Assembly (NCBI RefSeq): GCF_004116335.1 | Contig: NZ_PDKN01000010.1 | Coordinates: forward strand, 1-64,000 | Reading direction: 5' to 3' | From: Candidatus Marinarcus aquaticus | Lineage (GTDB): Bacteria; Campylobacterota; Campylobacteria; Campylobacterales; Arcobacteraceae | Length of the DNA stretch: 64,000 bases | In this document: positions 51,847 through 61,415 of the stretch, in pieces | Numbering within the stretch: the stretch's first letter is position 1 | Layout of the letters: every line of letters begins with the position of its first letter | Made by a program: the position numbers and the translations under genes | Notes under the pieces: generated by a model | Seen by the model: the letters and a program-made list of their open reading frames with translations, nothing else | What the model was told of the DNA's origin: nothing | Databases searched by the model: none

Positions 51847-54156
51847 ATGAAGTTCCTAAAAGAGGAAAAACAACTGGTACGTTTGATACAAGTTGGACCG
51901 GCTATTTTTAGTACCATTATTCTGTTGACTTTAATCACTTTTATACTTTGGAACAAAGAACAACAACTTAAAAGAGAGATTGAAACGGTCACTGAAGTCT
52001 ATTATGAAGATCATAAGCATGAACTCTATAATAAAGTCAATATCATCCATGAACAACTTCAAGAATTTGTACACAATGAAGAAAATGAACTGAATAAAGA
52101 GTCTTTAAATCGTGTTTATGATGCTTATACTATAGCAGAAAATATCTACAACAAATACCAAAACACTAAGTCCAAAGATGAGATATTGCAAATCATCATA
52201 GAGGCTTTAAGAGGGATTCGTTTTTTTGATCAAAAAGGGTATTTTTTGATTTTTGGTTTGGATGGAAAAATCTATTTAAATGATGCTTTCCCTCAAACAG
52301 AAGGTTCCAATATCAAACAATACTCCAAACAGTTTGAAGCCTTAGAAGAAATTTTAAACACAAAAAAAGAAACGTACTACAGTTGGGATTGGTATAAACC
52401 TGAAGATCCTCATACCCTTTATAAAAAAAGAGGCTTTTTTAAACGGTTTGAACCTTATAATATCATGTTTGGTACGGGGCATTATATGGATGATTTTGTA
52501 AAATCCAATCAAGAAAAGTATCTGGCAGAACTCTCTAAAATACGATACAGTTCCAAAGATGAATACATATTTGTAGTGGATTATACGGGGACAATGTTAA
52601 CGCATTTTGATTCTCATTTTATAGGAACCAATGCCTTAAATTGGAAAGATCAAAATGGTTTTAAATTCATGAAAGCGATGATTGATTTAGGGAAAAAAAA
52701 GAGCGAAGGCTTTGTAAAATATGACGGTGTTGTACGTCCTTCAACGGGCTATAAAACAGAAAAAACCTCGTATATTAAAGTATTTGAACCTTGGCAATGG
52801 GTGATTGGTTCAGGGTTTTATAATGAAGCTTTAGAAGAACTGATTTCTGCTAAAAAAACAGAGATAGAAAAAAAGAGTTTAGAAAATATTCAAACAGTTT
52901 TCCTCTTTTTAATTTTAACGACAATAGGAGTTTTAATACTTTCATCTATGGTGGCCCGAATTTTAAAAGAGAAGTTTCAACGTTTTAAAAGAAGCTTGGC
53001 ACATGAGTTGCTTAAAAATGAGAGACAAAATGAGATACTACAAGAGACGTTAACAGAGAAAATAGAGTTAGAGAATGTTATTTTTAACTCCAATATGGTC
53101 TCCATTACAGACATAGAAGGAAATATTTTGTATGCCAATGATGCTTTTTGTCAAATCACTGGTTACAGTAAAGAGGAACTCATAGGGCATAATCACAGTA
53201 TTATGAAATCACCTCAAACTAAAAAAAGTGCACATAAAGCTTTGTGGAATACGATTTTAAATGGTGATATCTGGAGAGGAATCAGTCATAATATAACAAA
53301 AGAGGGCAAAGATATTTATTTGAATACCACGATTTCCCCTTTACGAAATAAAAATGGAGAGATAGTAAAATTTATTGCCACGCGGTTTGATATGACGGAA
53401 AAGGTTAAAGCCGATTTTGAGTTAAGAAAAAAGGAGAATATCTTAGTTCAACAAAGTAAAATGGCTGCTATGGGAGAGATGTTGGGTGCCATTGCACATC
53501 AATGGAGACAACCCCTTTCGGTCATCTCCATTGCTTCAACGGGTGTTAAAATGCAAAAAGAGTTGGATGTGTTAAGCGATGAATTTTTATATGAATCAAT
53601 GGATTCGATTAATGATTCGGTACAGTATCTTTCTCGAACAATTGATGATTTTAGAAATTTTTACAATCCCAATAAATTAGAATCCAATTTTGATATACAA
53701 GATGCTTTGGATAAAACCTTTAATCTTGTTAAAGTGCAGTTTGAAAATAACTGCATTCAAGTCATTAAAGATATTCAAAGTGTAAAACTCTTTGGCTTGC
53801 ATAATGAACTTTTACAAGTTATTATTAATATTTTAAACAATGCCAAAGATCAGTTGGTGCTTACACAAAGCAGAGACAAATATGTGTTTGTTACGGCCAA
53901 AAAAGAGAATGAAAATTTAACAATAACAATTTGCGACAGTGCTGGTGGCATAAACAAAGAGCATCTTTTAAAAATCTTTGATCCCTATTTTACAACCAAA
54001 GATGAACATCATGGAACCGGTATTGGACTTTACATGAGTCAAGAAATCATAGAGAAAAACATGGGTGGAAAACTTGAAGCATATAATCAAACCACTGAAC
54101 ATGAAGGCAGAAGCTATTTTGGGGCATGTTTTAAAATTACATTACCAATAAGGTAG
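51847..54156 (+). CDS. Cache-PAS sensor histidine kinase, orphan
   Basis: A 769-residue kinase. A membrane helix at about residues 18-38 is followed by a large periplasmic region with two Cache-like modules (YSWDWYKPEDPHTLYKKRGFF, then KTSYIKVFEPWQWVIGSGFY), a second helix near 350, a coiled coil and a PAS domain (NSNMVSITDIEGNILYANDAF). The phosphoacceptor is in GAIAHQWRQPL near 549, and the ATPase domain has NAKDQ, DSAGGI and GTGIGLYMSQEI. The H-box is the kind common in Arcobacter and Sulfurimonas. No response regulator is next to it. The cognate regulator may be elsewhere. Confidence 0.88.
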   Translation: MKFLKEEKQLVRLIQVGPAIFSTIILLTLITFILWNKEQQLKREIETVTEVYYEDHKHELYNKVNIIHEQLQEFVHNEENELNKESLNRVYDAYTIAENIYNKYQNTKSKDEILQIIIEALRGIRFFDQKGYFLIFGLDGKIYLNDAFPQTEGSNIKQYSKQFEALEEILNTKKETYYSWDWYKPEDPHTLYKKRGFFKRFEPYNIMFGTGHYMDDFVKSNQEKYLAELSKIRYSSKDEYIFVVDYTGTMLTHFDSHFIGTNALNWKDQNGFKFMKAMIDLGKKKSEGFVKYDGVVRPSTGYKTEKTSYIKVFEPWQWVIGSGFYNEALEELISAKKTEIEKKSLENIQTVFLFLILTTIGVLILSSMVARILKEKFQRFKRSLAHELLKNERQNEILQETLTEKIELENVIFNSNMVSITDIEGNILYANDAFCQITGYSKEELIGHNHSIMKSPQTKKSAHKALWNTILNGDIWRGISHNITKEGKDIYLNTTISPLRNKNGEIVKFIATRFDMTEKVKADFELRKKENILVQQSKMAAMGEMLGAIAHQWRQPLSVISIASTGVKMQKELDVLSDEFLYESMDSINDSVQYLSRTIDDFRNFYNPNKLESNFDIQDALDKTFNLVKVQFENNCIQVIKDIQSVKLFGLHNELLQVIINILNNAKDQLVLTQSRDKYVFVTAKKENENLTITICDSAGGINKEHLLKIFDPYFTTKDEHHGTGIGLYMSQEIIEKNMGGKLEAYNQTTEHEGRSYFGACFKITLPIR

Positions 54157-54180
54157 TCCTTTTTTTAGTTAAAAAGAGGA

Positions 54181-54186
54181 TATAAT
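54181..54186 (+). promoter_or_regulatory. -10 box of RimB-like gene
   Basis: A perfect TATAAT 26 bases before the chosen ATG at 54212. Confidence 0.5.
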
Positions 54187-54211
54187 ATGGCTTTAATTTA
54201 TGAGGAACACT

Positions 54212-54640
54212 ATGAACGATAAAAAGATTATAGGTCGAAGAGAGATTGTCTCTATTTTAGAGTTGGAACTTGAAGACCTTGATGCCAAAATTGATACGGG
54301 TGCAGATTCAAATGCATTGCATTGTGATGATATTTTTGTTGATGATGAAAACTTTGTACACTTTAAACTATTAGATGAAGTACATCCATCGTATCATGGA
54401 AAACAGATGAAAATGCCACTGTATAAACTCAAACGAGTAAAGAGTTCAAACGGAGAGACGCAAGAGCGTCCAAGTATTAAAGTCACTGTAGAGTTTTTCG
54501 GCAAAAAATACAGAAGTGTGATCTCTTTGACCAATCGAGCAGACATGAAATATCCCATGCTCATTGGAAGACGTTTTTTAAGTAAACGATTTTTAGTGGA
54601 TGTTTCACAAGATTATTTAACAAAAACATATAAAGGATAA
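54212..54640 (+). CDS. Retropepsin-like protease of the RimB/Zn_protease family
   Basis: About 142 residues. [10 protein letters not shown] is followed by [17 protein letters not shown], the D-T-G-A aspartic-protease-like motif of this family, and [16 protein letters not shown] at the end. The family is often annotated as ATP-dependent zinc protease. In pseudomonads RimB is made with RimK and trims glutamate tails from ribosomal protein S6. I chose the ATG at 54212 rather than 54200 because a GAGGA ribosome site fits it. It is followed after 2 bases by rimK. Confidence 0.8.
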   Translation: MNDKKIIGRREIVSILELELEDLDAKIDTGADSNALHCDDIFVDDENFVHFKLLDEVHPSYHGKQMKMPLYKLKRVKSSNGETQERPSIKVTVEFFGKKYRSVISLTNRADMKYPMLIGRRFLSKRFLVDVSQDYLTKTYKG

Positions 54641-54642
54641 TA

Positions 54643-55578
54643 ATGCGAGTCTATATTTTATCAAGAAATAAAAGTTTGTATTCTACCCAACGTTTGGTTG
54701 AAGCAGCAGAAGAAAAAGGTTGGGAAGTTCGTGTTATTGACTATTTAAAGTGCAGTATTGAAATCATGAAAAATGAGTTGAAAATCAACTATTTAGGGAA
54801 AGAGTTACCCGTACCTGATGCGATTATTCCAAGAATTGGTGCGAGTAGAACGTTTTATGGAGCAGCGATGGTGCGACACTTTGAGATGATGGATGTCTTT
54901 ACAGTTACAGGAAGTTTGGCCATTAAACGAAGCCGAGATAAACTGCGAAGCCTTCAAATCTTGTCTAAAAATGGTGTGGATATGCCAAAGACCGTTTTTG
55001 CTTCAAATAAATCAAATGCCAAAGACGTCATTGAGTTAAGTGGTGGTGCACCGTTGGTTCTAAAAATTTTAGAAGGCACACAAGGGGTTGGAGTGGTTTT
55101 AGTTGACAGTGAAAAAGCGGCTAAATCTGTTCTGGATGCTTTTTATGGGATGGATGTAAATTTACTGGTTCAAGAGTACATTGAAGAAGCAGGAGGAGCA
55201 GATATTCGAGCTTTTATTGTAGGTGGTGAAGTCGTTGGTGCCATGAAACGACAGGGAGCTGAAGGGGACTTTAGGTCTAATTTACACCAAGGAGGCAGTG
55301 CCTCTGCTTATAAACTCAATCGAAAAGAGAAAGCCACGGCATTGGCTGCAGCCAAAGCAATGGGCTTAGGTATTTGTGGGGTGGATATGATCCCATCTAA
55401 AAGAGGTCCACTGGTCATGGAAGTGAACTCATCTCCTGGTTTAGAAGGAATTGAGGCATCAACAAAGATTGATATTGCAGGAAAAATTATGGAGTTCATT
55501 GAGAAAAATGCCATTGATAAATCGGCTAATGGAACGAAAAAAAGACGACGAATTAAAAAAGATAACATTGGAGCATAA
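54643..55578 (+). CDS. rimK: RimK-family ATP-grasp alpha-L-glutamate ligase
   Basis: A 311-residue ATP-grasp enzyme. [23 protein letters not shown] near 105 and [20 protein letters not shown] near 135 are ATP-binding. [27 protein letters not shown] and [29 protein letters not shown] are the central and terminal RimK motifs. It adds glutamates to the C-terminus of ribosomal protein S6 and changes which mRNAs are translated. It has an AAAGGA ribosome site and forms an operon with the RimB-like and desuccinylase-like genes. Confidence 0.9.
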   Translation: MRVYILSRNKSLYSTQRLVEAAEEKGWEVRVIDYLKCSIEIMKNELKINYLGKELPVPDAIIPRIGASRTFYGAAMVRHFEMMDVFTVTGSLAIKRSRDKLRSLQILSKNGVDMPKTVFASNKSNAKDVIELSGGAPLVLKILEGTQGVGVVLVDSEKAAKSVLDAFYGMDVNLLVQEYIEEAGGADIRAFIVGGEVVGAMKRQGAEGDFRSNLHQGGSASAYKLNRKEKATALAAAKAMGLGICGVDMIPSKRGPLVMEVNSSPGLEGIEASTKIDIAGKIMEFIEKNAIDKSANGTKKRRRIKKDNIGA

Positions 55579-55584
55579 GGGGTA

Positions 55585-56628
55585 ATGACTAAATTGATTA
55601 TTGGTGGGGTTGAGATTTTAAAAGGAAGTCGTCAAACGCTCAATATTGAGTTACCTAAATTGTATAATACACCAACAAATTTACCCGTGCGTGTGATACG
55701 AGGGAAAAAAGATGGCCCCACCGTATTTATCAGTGCCGCCATTCATGGAGATGAACTCAATGGTATTGAAATCATTCGACGTATTCGAAAGCTGAAGATT
55801 TTAAGTCGTTTAAAAGGCACACTGATTCTTGTTCCTATTGTCAATGTCTATGGTATCATGACGCTTTCACGCTATTTGCCTGACCGACGGGATTTAAATC
55901 GAAGTTTTCCTGGAAGTACACGTGGTTCATTGGCCAGTCGTGTGGCAAAAATTTTTTTTGATGAGATTGTCAGCAAGTGTGATTTGGGAATCGATTTGCA
56001 CACGGCATCCATTCATAAGTCAAACTTACCACAAGTGCGTACAAACTTGAACAATGAATATACCTTTAATTTGGCCAAAGCCTTTGAAGCACCTGTGGTA
56101 TTGCACTCAGAGTTACGTGATGGTTCTTTAAGAGCGGTGGCTCAAGACAGAGGTATTCCTATCTTACTTTATGAAGCAGGGGAAGCATTGCGATTTGATG
56201 AAACCAGTATTCGAATCGGGGTAAAAGGTATCATCAATGTTTTAAGAGAAAACGGTATGTTGCCTAAAGTGCAAGAGAAAAAGCGACAACGCATCCCTGT
56301 AGTTACACGAAGCAGTCAATGGATACGAGCGAGTGAAAGTGGCATGATTCGTACGATTAAAGCTTTGGGAGATACCGTACAAAAAGATGAAATCATTGCT
56401 TATATTGACGAACCTTTGGACAATAACACGTATGAAATACGTTCGGTTTTTGATGGTATCATCATTGGCAAATCAGAGATTCCGCTTGTTCAAGAAGGGG
56501 ATGCCGTTTTTCATATTGCAAAGTTTAAAAACCTCGAAACGGCTGAAAATAAAATAGAATATTTCAGTGAAGATGCGATTGAATACAGTGAGTTTCATGA
56601 ACTCAATAATGAAGAGATTATTGAATAA
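55585..56628 (+). CDS. Succinylglutamate desuccinylase/aspartoacylase-family hydrolase
   Basis: A 347-residue zinc hydrolase. ISAAIHGDELNGIEIIRRI near 50 is the H-x-x-E metal motif, LPDRRDLNRSFPGS holds substrate-binding Arg/Asn residues, GIDLHTAS near 138 has the second metal histidine region, and EAGEA near 200 the catalytic glutamate. A C-terminal beta-rich domain (VQKDEIIAYIDEP) resembles a lipoyl-like fold. It commonly accompanies rimK. It may remove glutamates or N-acyl groups from the modified product, though this is not proven. Confidence 0.83.
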   Translation: MTKLIIGGVEILKGSRQTLNIELPKLYNTPTNLPVRVIRGKKDGPTVFISAAIHGDELNGIEIIRRIRKLKILSRLKGTLILVPIVNVYGIMTLSRYLPDRRDLNRSFPGSTRGSLASRVAKIFFDEIVSKCDLGIDLHTASIHKSNLPQVRTNLNNEYTFNLAKAFEAPVVLHSELRDGSLRAVAQDRGIPILLYEAGEALRFDETSIRIGVKGIINVLRENGMLPKVQEKKRQRIPVVTRSSQWIRASESGMIRTIKALGDTVQKDEIIAYIDEPLDNNTYEIRSVFDGIIIGKSEIPLVQEGDAVFHIAKFKNLETAENKIEYFSEDAIEYSEFHELNNEEIIE

Positions 56629-56643
56629 AAAAAGAGAGAAGGT

Positions 56644-57189
56644 ATGGAAAAAAATATTGTTTTAACATTGGTTTTATTGGTATCCACGATTATCATGCTC
56701 AGTGGTTCAAAATATTTTTTGCGTAAGATTGGAAATACAAAAAGAGTCAATGCAAAAAGAGTTTTTTATATCTCAAAATCGATCAATGTCATTGTCATTG
56801 TGGTGGCACTTTTTTTAGCTGCGGCCATTTGGAGTATGAACTTTGATGGTATTTTGATTTTTATCTCCTCTATTTTTGCTGTCATTGGAATTGCTCTGTT
56901 TGCTCAATGGTCGATTTTAAGTAACTTAACTTCCAGTATCATTATCTTTTTTACTTTTCCAGCAAGAGTAGGGGAGCGCATTAAAATAGTTGATGGAGAT
57001 AACTCGATCACAGGAAAAATTGTGGAAATTTCACTCTTTCAAATACACATTGCCAATGAAGAGGGCGATTTGGTCATTTACCCCAATAATCTCTTTATTC
57101 AAAAGCCCATTATTAAAATCAATAAAAAGCAAAACAAAGAGGTGAAACCAATCAAAAAGGTGAAAAAAAATGATGACAGCAAAACTTGA
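56644..57189 (+). CDS. Small mechanosensitive-channel (MscS) family protein
   Basis: A 181-residue protein with three hydrophobic helices (residues 5-20, 40-62, 70-88). The pore-lining helix region leads into SNLTSSIIIFFTFPARVGERIKI, the MscS signature, followed by a short beta domain (GKIVEISLFQIHIANEEGDLVIYPNN). The C-terminus is a lysine-rich tail. It is shorter than E. coli MscS (286 residues). It probably opens under membrane tension. It overlaps the CorA-like gene by 20 bases. Confidence 0.8.
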   Translation: MEKNIVLTLVLLVSTIIMLSGSKYFLRKIGNTKRVNAKRVFYISKSINVIVIVVALFLAAAIWSMNFDGILIFISSIFAVIGIALFAQWSILSNLTSSIIIFFTFPARVGERIKIVDGDNSITGKIVEISLFQIHIANEEGDLVIYPNNLFIQKPIIKINKKQNKEVKPIKKVKKNDDSKT

Positions 57190-57952
57190 TAAATTTCACT
57201 TAAAGGATATCATGAATGAGGAACACCCTTCAATGTTCACTTTGCATGATGAGTATGATATCCTCATCATGAGATTGCCTTATCGACACGATGATGAATA
57301 TACTTATGTCAGTCATGCCTTTGTCTTCACGGACGAGTCGTACTATTATTATGATAAAAACAAAGGCTCTTTTGAAGATTTAAAATCCATCAATGGGGTT
57401 TATACTTTGTTGAATCGAAAAATCAATCTGACCATGCAAATGACCGATGATATTTATGATAACATCGAAATCATTGAAGATGGATTTTATGAGTCAGAAT
57501 ATCTCAAAGGCTTTAATCATGTCTGGTTTTCATATAAAAACTCTTTAATCAAAATCAATCGAGTTTTAAATAAAACCATCGAACAACTCAAACGGTTTAT
57601 TCAAAATTATAAACGCGAAGATGACTTCTTACAAATCAATTTCAGTGACCTTTTAGAGCATCTAGAGAGAACCCATCGTACGGCCACACACTCTTTAGAG
57701 AAACTCGATGCGTTGTATAACTTCTATGTGAGTACCAGCAATGAAAAAATGAACCGTACTATTTATGTGTTGACCCTTCTTTCAGGTATTTTTCTGCCTT
57801 TAAATCTGATTGTAGGATTTTTTGGTATGAACACCACAGGTTTGCCTTTTAGTCAGACAGAAAACGGTACCTTTTCTGTTATTGTTATGTTGGGTTCCAT
57901 GGGAATTGCTGCTTATTTACTCTTGCTTTTATTAAAACGAAATCAAACTTAA
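57170..57952 (+). CDS. CorA-like divalent cation transporter family protein
   Basis: A 260-residue protein with a cytoplasmic N-terminal domain, a long helix (KINRVLNKTIEQLKRFIQNYK) and two C-terminal membrane helices. VGFFGMNTTGLPF carries the GMN ion-selectivity motif between them. At 260 residues it is shorter than classical CorA (about 320). It likely conducts Mg, Co or Zn ions. Overlap with the upstream MscS-like gene suggests coordinated synthesis. Confidence 0.82.
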   Translation: MMTAKLDKFHLKDIMNEEHPSMFTLHDEYDILIMRLPYRHDDEYTYVSHAFVFTDESYYYYDKNKGSFEDLKSINGVYTLLNRKINLTMQMTDDIYDNIEIIEDGFYESEYLKGFNHVWFSYKNSLIKINRVLNKTIEQLKRFIQNYKREDDFLQINFSDLLEHLERTHRTATHSLEKLDALYNFYVSTSNEKMNRTIYVLTLLSGIFLPLNLIVGFFGMNTTGLPFSQTENGTFSVIVMLGSMGIAAYLLLLLLKRNQT

Positions 57953-57961
57953 AGGATACGA

Positions 57962-58912
57962 ATGCGTATAGGGGTTTCAGCTTGTTTATTGGGAAATATG
58001 TGTCGATATGATGGTGCACATGCTAAAGATGATTTTGTAGTCAATCAACTTCAAAACTATTTTGAGATGGTACCATACTGTCCTGAAGCGATTGTTTTTG
58101 GAACACCTCGAGATACAATTCGATTGGTGGAGTTTGAACACCAAATTAAAGTCCTCACCAATAAAGAACAAAATGATGTTACGCAAGTGCTCAGTGATAT
58201 TTCTCAAAGTTGTGCTTCACAAATTGCCGATGAAAACCTATGTGGTTTTATTTTAAAATCCAAATCTCCCACCTGTGGGTTAGAACGGGTAAAGGTGTAT
58301 GAACCCAACAGCCATATGTGTGAAAAAAAAGGGGAAGGACTTTTTGCAAAATCGATTAAAGAAAAATACCCCTATTTGCCTTTAGAAGAGGAGGGGCGAT
58401 TGCAAGATGATTGGCTCAAAGAGAACTTTTTAATGCAAGTGTTTGCTTATAAAGATGTCCATGAGTTTCTGGCAACCTCTCCTTCTTTTAATGAATTGGT
58501 GAAATTTCATACAAGTTATAAGTATCTGATTTATGCAAAATCTCATGAAGCGTATAAAAGCATGGGAAACATTGTGGCCAATCATGAAAAAAAGAGTCTA
58601 GAAGAGGTGTTGACTTTGTATAAAGAGCATTTCTTAAAAGCCATAAGCATGAAAGGCAGTATTAAAAACACCTATAATGTACTGTTGCATATTTACGGAT
58701 ACTTTAAAAAAGTGATTTCAAAAGATGAGAAAGAGGAGATGCTCAAAGCCATTGATGAGTATAAAATGCAAATCATTCCTCTCATAGCCGTCATTAAAAT
58801 CATCAATCTTTATACCCAACGATTTGATATGGAGTATCTTAAAACACAGAAATTCTTAAAACCTTATCCCAGTGAACTGGCACTTCGTTCAAGCCTTAAG
58901 GCGAATAAGTGA
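57962..58912 (+). CDS. DUF523-DUF1722 two-domain protein (YbgA-like)
   Basis: A 316-residue protein. Residues 1-150 are DUF523 with GVSACLLGNMCRYDG, MVPYCPEAIVFGTPR and LKSKSPTCGLERV, with several conserved cysteines that could bind metal. Residues 185-310 are DUF1722 (YbgA domain). It overlaps the photolyase gene by four bases. The E. coli ybgA gene is likewise next to phr. The biochemical role is unknown, though the stable pairing suggests a link to light or DNA repair. Confidence 0.85.
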   Translation: MRIGVSACLLGNMCRYDGAHAKDDFVVNQLQNYFEMVPYCPEAIVFGTPRDTIRLVEFEHQIKVLTNKEQNDVTQVLSDISQSCASQIADENLCGFILKSKSPTCGLERVKVYEPNSHMCEKKGEGLFAKSIKEKYPYLPLEEEGRLQDDWLKENFLMQVFAYKDVHEFLATSPSFNELVKFHTSYKYLIYAKSHEAYKSMGNIVANHEKKSLEEVLTLYKEHFLKAISMKGSIKNTYNVLLHIYGYFKKVISKDEKEEMLKAIDEYKMQIIPLIAVIKIINLYTQRFDMEYLKTQKFLKPYPSELALRSSLKANK

Positions 58913-60258
58913 AGCAAATCTTATGGTTCAGACGAGATTTACGTATCACTGACAGTGCACTTTTAGCACACGCAACAGGAGAAGTACTTCCTATTTTTAT
59001 CTTTGATGAACATATTTTAAAAAATCTTCCCAAAGAGGATAAACGTGTTACGTTTATTTATGAAAGTGTGTTGGCTTTAAAAAAGCAACTGCAAACATTG
59101 GGATTGGATTTGGCTATTTTTTATGGTAAGCCTGAAGATATTTTCAGCAAGTTGGTACAACAAGGTTTTGATGAAGTGTTGTGCTCCATTGATTATGATG
59201 CCTATGCCATACAACGAGATAAAACCATTGAGTCTATACTTCCAATGCATCGTTTTTTAGACTCTTTTATCCTTGACCCCAAAGAGCACTTCAAAAAAGA
59301 TGGCACCCCTTATAAAGTATTTACCCCTTTTTACAATGCACTTGAACCACTGCATAGTGCACTTAAATTAGAAGAGTACCAATATTCAAATGCATGCATT
59401 AAAGCTTCATTTGATTATGACAACACTCCTTTATTAGAAGAGTTGGGGTTTGTTAAAACCACACTGCCAGCGTTTTTATACCAAAGTGCACATGAACTCT
59501 TAGAAGCGTTCTCTTTAAAAATTGCACTTTATGAAAAAGAGCGAGACTTTTTCCATATTGATGCCACTTCAAAACTCTCTGTGCATTTACGTTTTGGCTT
59601 GATTTCACCCAAAGAAGTCTTTAATTATGTGAAAACTTTGGCCCCCACTTCAGGTGCCGCTTGTTTTATCAAAGAGCTTTTTTGGAGAGAGTTTTATAAC
59701 TACATACTCTATCATTTCCCTTACAGTGAATTTGAAAACTTTAACGGGCAAATTTTGAAATGGCCCAACAGTGATCAAGCGTATGAGAAGTGGTGCAATG
59801 CACAAACGGGTGTGCCTATTGTGGATGCTGCCATGCGATGCTTAAATGAAACGGGTTGCATGCACAACCGTCTTCGTATGATTGTGGCATCGTTTGCAAC
59901 GAAAAATTTGCTCATACCTTGGAAACGATGTGAAGCCTATTTTGCACTGAAACTTTTAGATTATGAAGCCTGTTCCAATGTCGGATCTTGGCAGTGGGCC
60001 GCAAGTACAGGAGCAGACAGTGTGCCTTATTTCCGACTTTTTAATCCCTATTTGCAATCAAAAAAATTTGACAAAGAGGGGCAATTTATTAAACACTATT
60101 TACCTGAACTACAAGAGTGTGATGCAAAGCTTTTTCATATAGAAAATGGTTTAAAACAAAACCTTTTTTTAGAATACCCACCTTTATTGATTGGCATCGC
60201 GTATTCTCGTGAGAGAGCACTGCAATTTTATAAAAGAGTAAACACAACAAAGCCCTAG
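58909..60258 (+). CDS. phrB: Deoxyribodipyrimidine photolyase
   Basis: A 449-residue class I photolyase/cryptochrome. An N-terminal antenna-binding domain begins ILWFRRDLRITDSALL. The FAD domain contains KELFWREFYNYILYHFP near 262, ETGCMHNRLRMIVASFATK near 320, and LDYEACSNVGSWQWAASTGADSVPYFRLFNP near 350-380, with the tryptophans used for electron transfer. It repairs UV-made pyrimidine dimers using blue light. It starts at GTG within the end of the DUF523 gene. Confidence 0.92.
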   Translation: MKQILWFRRDLRITDSALLAHATGEVLPIFIFDEHILKNLPKEDKRVTFIYESVLALKKQLQTLGLDLAIFYGKPEDIFSKLVQQGFDEVLCSIDYDAYAIQRDKTIESILPMHRFLDSFILDPKEHFKKDGTPYKVFTPFYNALEPLHSALKLEEYQYSNACIKASFDYDNTPLLEELGFVKTTLPAFLYQSAHELLEAFSLKIALYEKERDFFHIDATSKLSVHLRFGLISPKEVFNYVKTLAPTSGAACFIKELFWREFYNYILYHFPYSEFENFNGQILKWPNSDQAYEKWCNAQTGVPIVDAAMRCLNETGCMHNRLRMIVASFATKNLLIPWKRCEAYFALKLLDYEACSNVGSWQWAASTGADSVPYFRLFNPYLQSKKFDKEGQFIKHYLPELQECDAKLFHIENGLKQNLFLEYPPLLIGIAYSRERALQFYKRVNTTKP

Positions 60259-60280
60259 CCAAAAACAATAACAAATATGT

Positions 60281-60286
60281 TATAAT
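60281..60286 (+). promoter_or_regulatory. -10 box of mreB gene
   Basis: A perfect TATAAT 26 bases before the ATG at 60312. A ribosome site (GAAGGG) follows. Confidence 0.5.
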
Positions 60287-60311
60287 CTTACAAAAATGAA
60301 GGGCGGTGCAG

Positions 60312-61343
60312 ATGATTTTGAATAAAATAATTGGTCTATTTTCAAAAGATATTGCAATGGATTTAGGAACAGCCAATATTATTGTGTCAGTAAAAGACAG
60401 TGGTATTGTCATCAATGAACCCACTGTCCTTGCAATACAAGAGGATCGATATGGTAAAAGCAGAGTCTTAGCAGTCGGTCAAGAAGCCAAACAGATGTTG
60501 GGTAAAACACCAGCTCATATCAGAGCGATACGACCGGTTCAAGATGGCGTGATTGCTGATTTTGAAGCCACAGAGATGATGATTAAATATTTCATCAACA
60601 AAGTACATAATCGAAAATCTTTTTTAAAACCACGTGTGGTCATTTGTGTACCCTATGGGGTTACACAAGTAGAGAGAAATGCGGTGAAAGATTCTGCATT
60701 TAATGCAGGAGCACGAGAAGTTATTTTAGTAGAAGAACCAATGGCTGCTGCTATTGGTACAGGTATTCCTGTAGGTAACCCCGAAGGACATATTGTGGTG
60801 GATATTGGTGCAGGTACCACCGAGGTTGCTGTGACATCATTGGGCGGATTGGTTTTGTGTAAAGCCACTACATCTGCTGGAGATAAGTTTGATCAAGCCA
60901 TTATTAATTATGTCAAACAAAACTACAATCTCTATATTGGTGAAAAAACAGCTGAACATATTAAAATAGAGATTGGAGCGGCTGTTAAACTTGAAAATGA
61001 GCTCAAAATTCAAGTCAAAGGGAGAGATAATTCAGGTTTGCTTTCAACCATTGAGTTAGGAAGTGAAGGGGTTCGAAGTGCCATTAAAGAGCCTCTTAAA
61101 GACATCATCAATGTGATTAAAAATGTGTTAGAAAATATGCCTCCTGATTTGGCCGCTGATGCAGTGGATAATGGCGTTATTTTAACAGGGGGAGGCTCAT
61201 TAATACGTGGATTAGATGAGTATATTTCAAGCATCATTAAACTTCCTGTACGAGTCTCTAAAGAGCCACTTTTAGCTGTTGCATATGGTACAAGTGAAGT
61301 GATTAATGATAACGATTTACTCAAATTGATTTTTAACGAATAA
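60312..61343 (+). CDS. mreB: MreB-family actin-like cytoskeletal protein
   Basis: About 343 residues. IAMDLGTANIIVSV is the phosphate-1 loop, VDIGAGTTEVAVTSLGG the phosphate-2 loop and ILTGGGSLIRGLDEYI the adenosine motif. A short amphipathic N-terminal helix (ILNKIIGLFSK) would bind the membrane. It guides cell-wall synthesis and rod shape. I chose ATG 60312 over GTG 60306 because the ribosome site GAAGGG has better spacing. mreC and mreD do not follow: the next gene codes for a SYLF protein. Confidence 0.92.
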   Translation: MILNKIIGLFSKDIAMDLGTANIIVSVKDSGIVINEPTVLAIQEDRYGKSRVLAVGQEAKQMLGKTPAHIRAIRPVQDGVIADFEATEMMIKYFINKVHNRKSFLKPRVVICVPYGVTQVERNAVKDSAFNAGAREVILVEEPMAAAIGTGIPVGNPEGHIVVDIGAGTTEVAVTSLGGLVLCKATTSAGDKFDQAIINYVKQNYNLYIGEKTAEHIKIEIGAAVKLENELKIQVKGRDNSGLLSTIELGSEGVRSAIKEPLKDIINVIKNVLENMPPDLAADAVDNGVILTGGGSLIRGLDEYISSIIKLPVRVSKEPLLAVAYGTSEVINDNDLLKLIFNE

Positions 61344-61357
61344 AATTCGTTATTTAT
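61335..61357 (+). terminator. Intrinsic terminator of mreB
   Basis: Stem AACGAAT, loop AAA, stem ATTCGTT, followed by the T-rich ATTTATTT. It overlaps the mreB stop codon. Confidence 0.55.
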
Positions 61358-61379
61358 TTGTCTCATTTGGTTTTTATGG

Positions 61380-61385
61380 TATAGT
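61380..61385 (+). promoter_or_regulatory. -10 box of SYLF-protein gene
   Basis: TATAGT 30 bases before the ATG at 61416, preceded by TTTTTATGG and followed by a GAGGTGA ribosome site. Confidence 0.45.
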
Positions 61386-61415
61386 TTTTGTATATATTAG
61401 AAATGAGGTGAAGAG

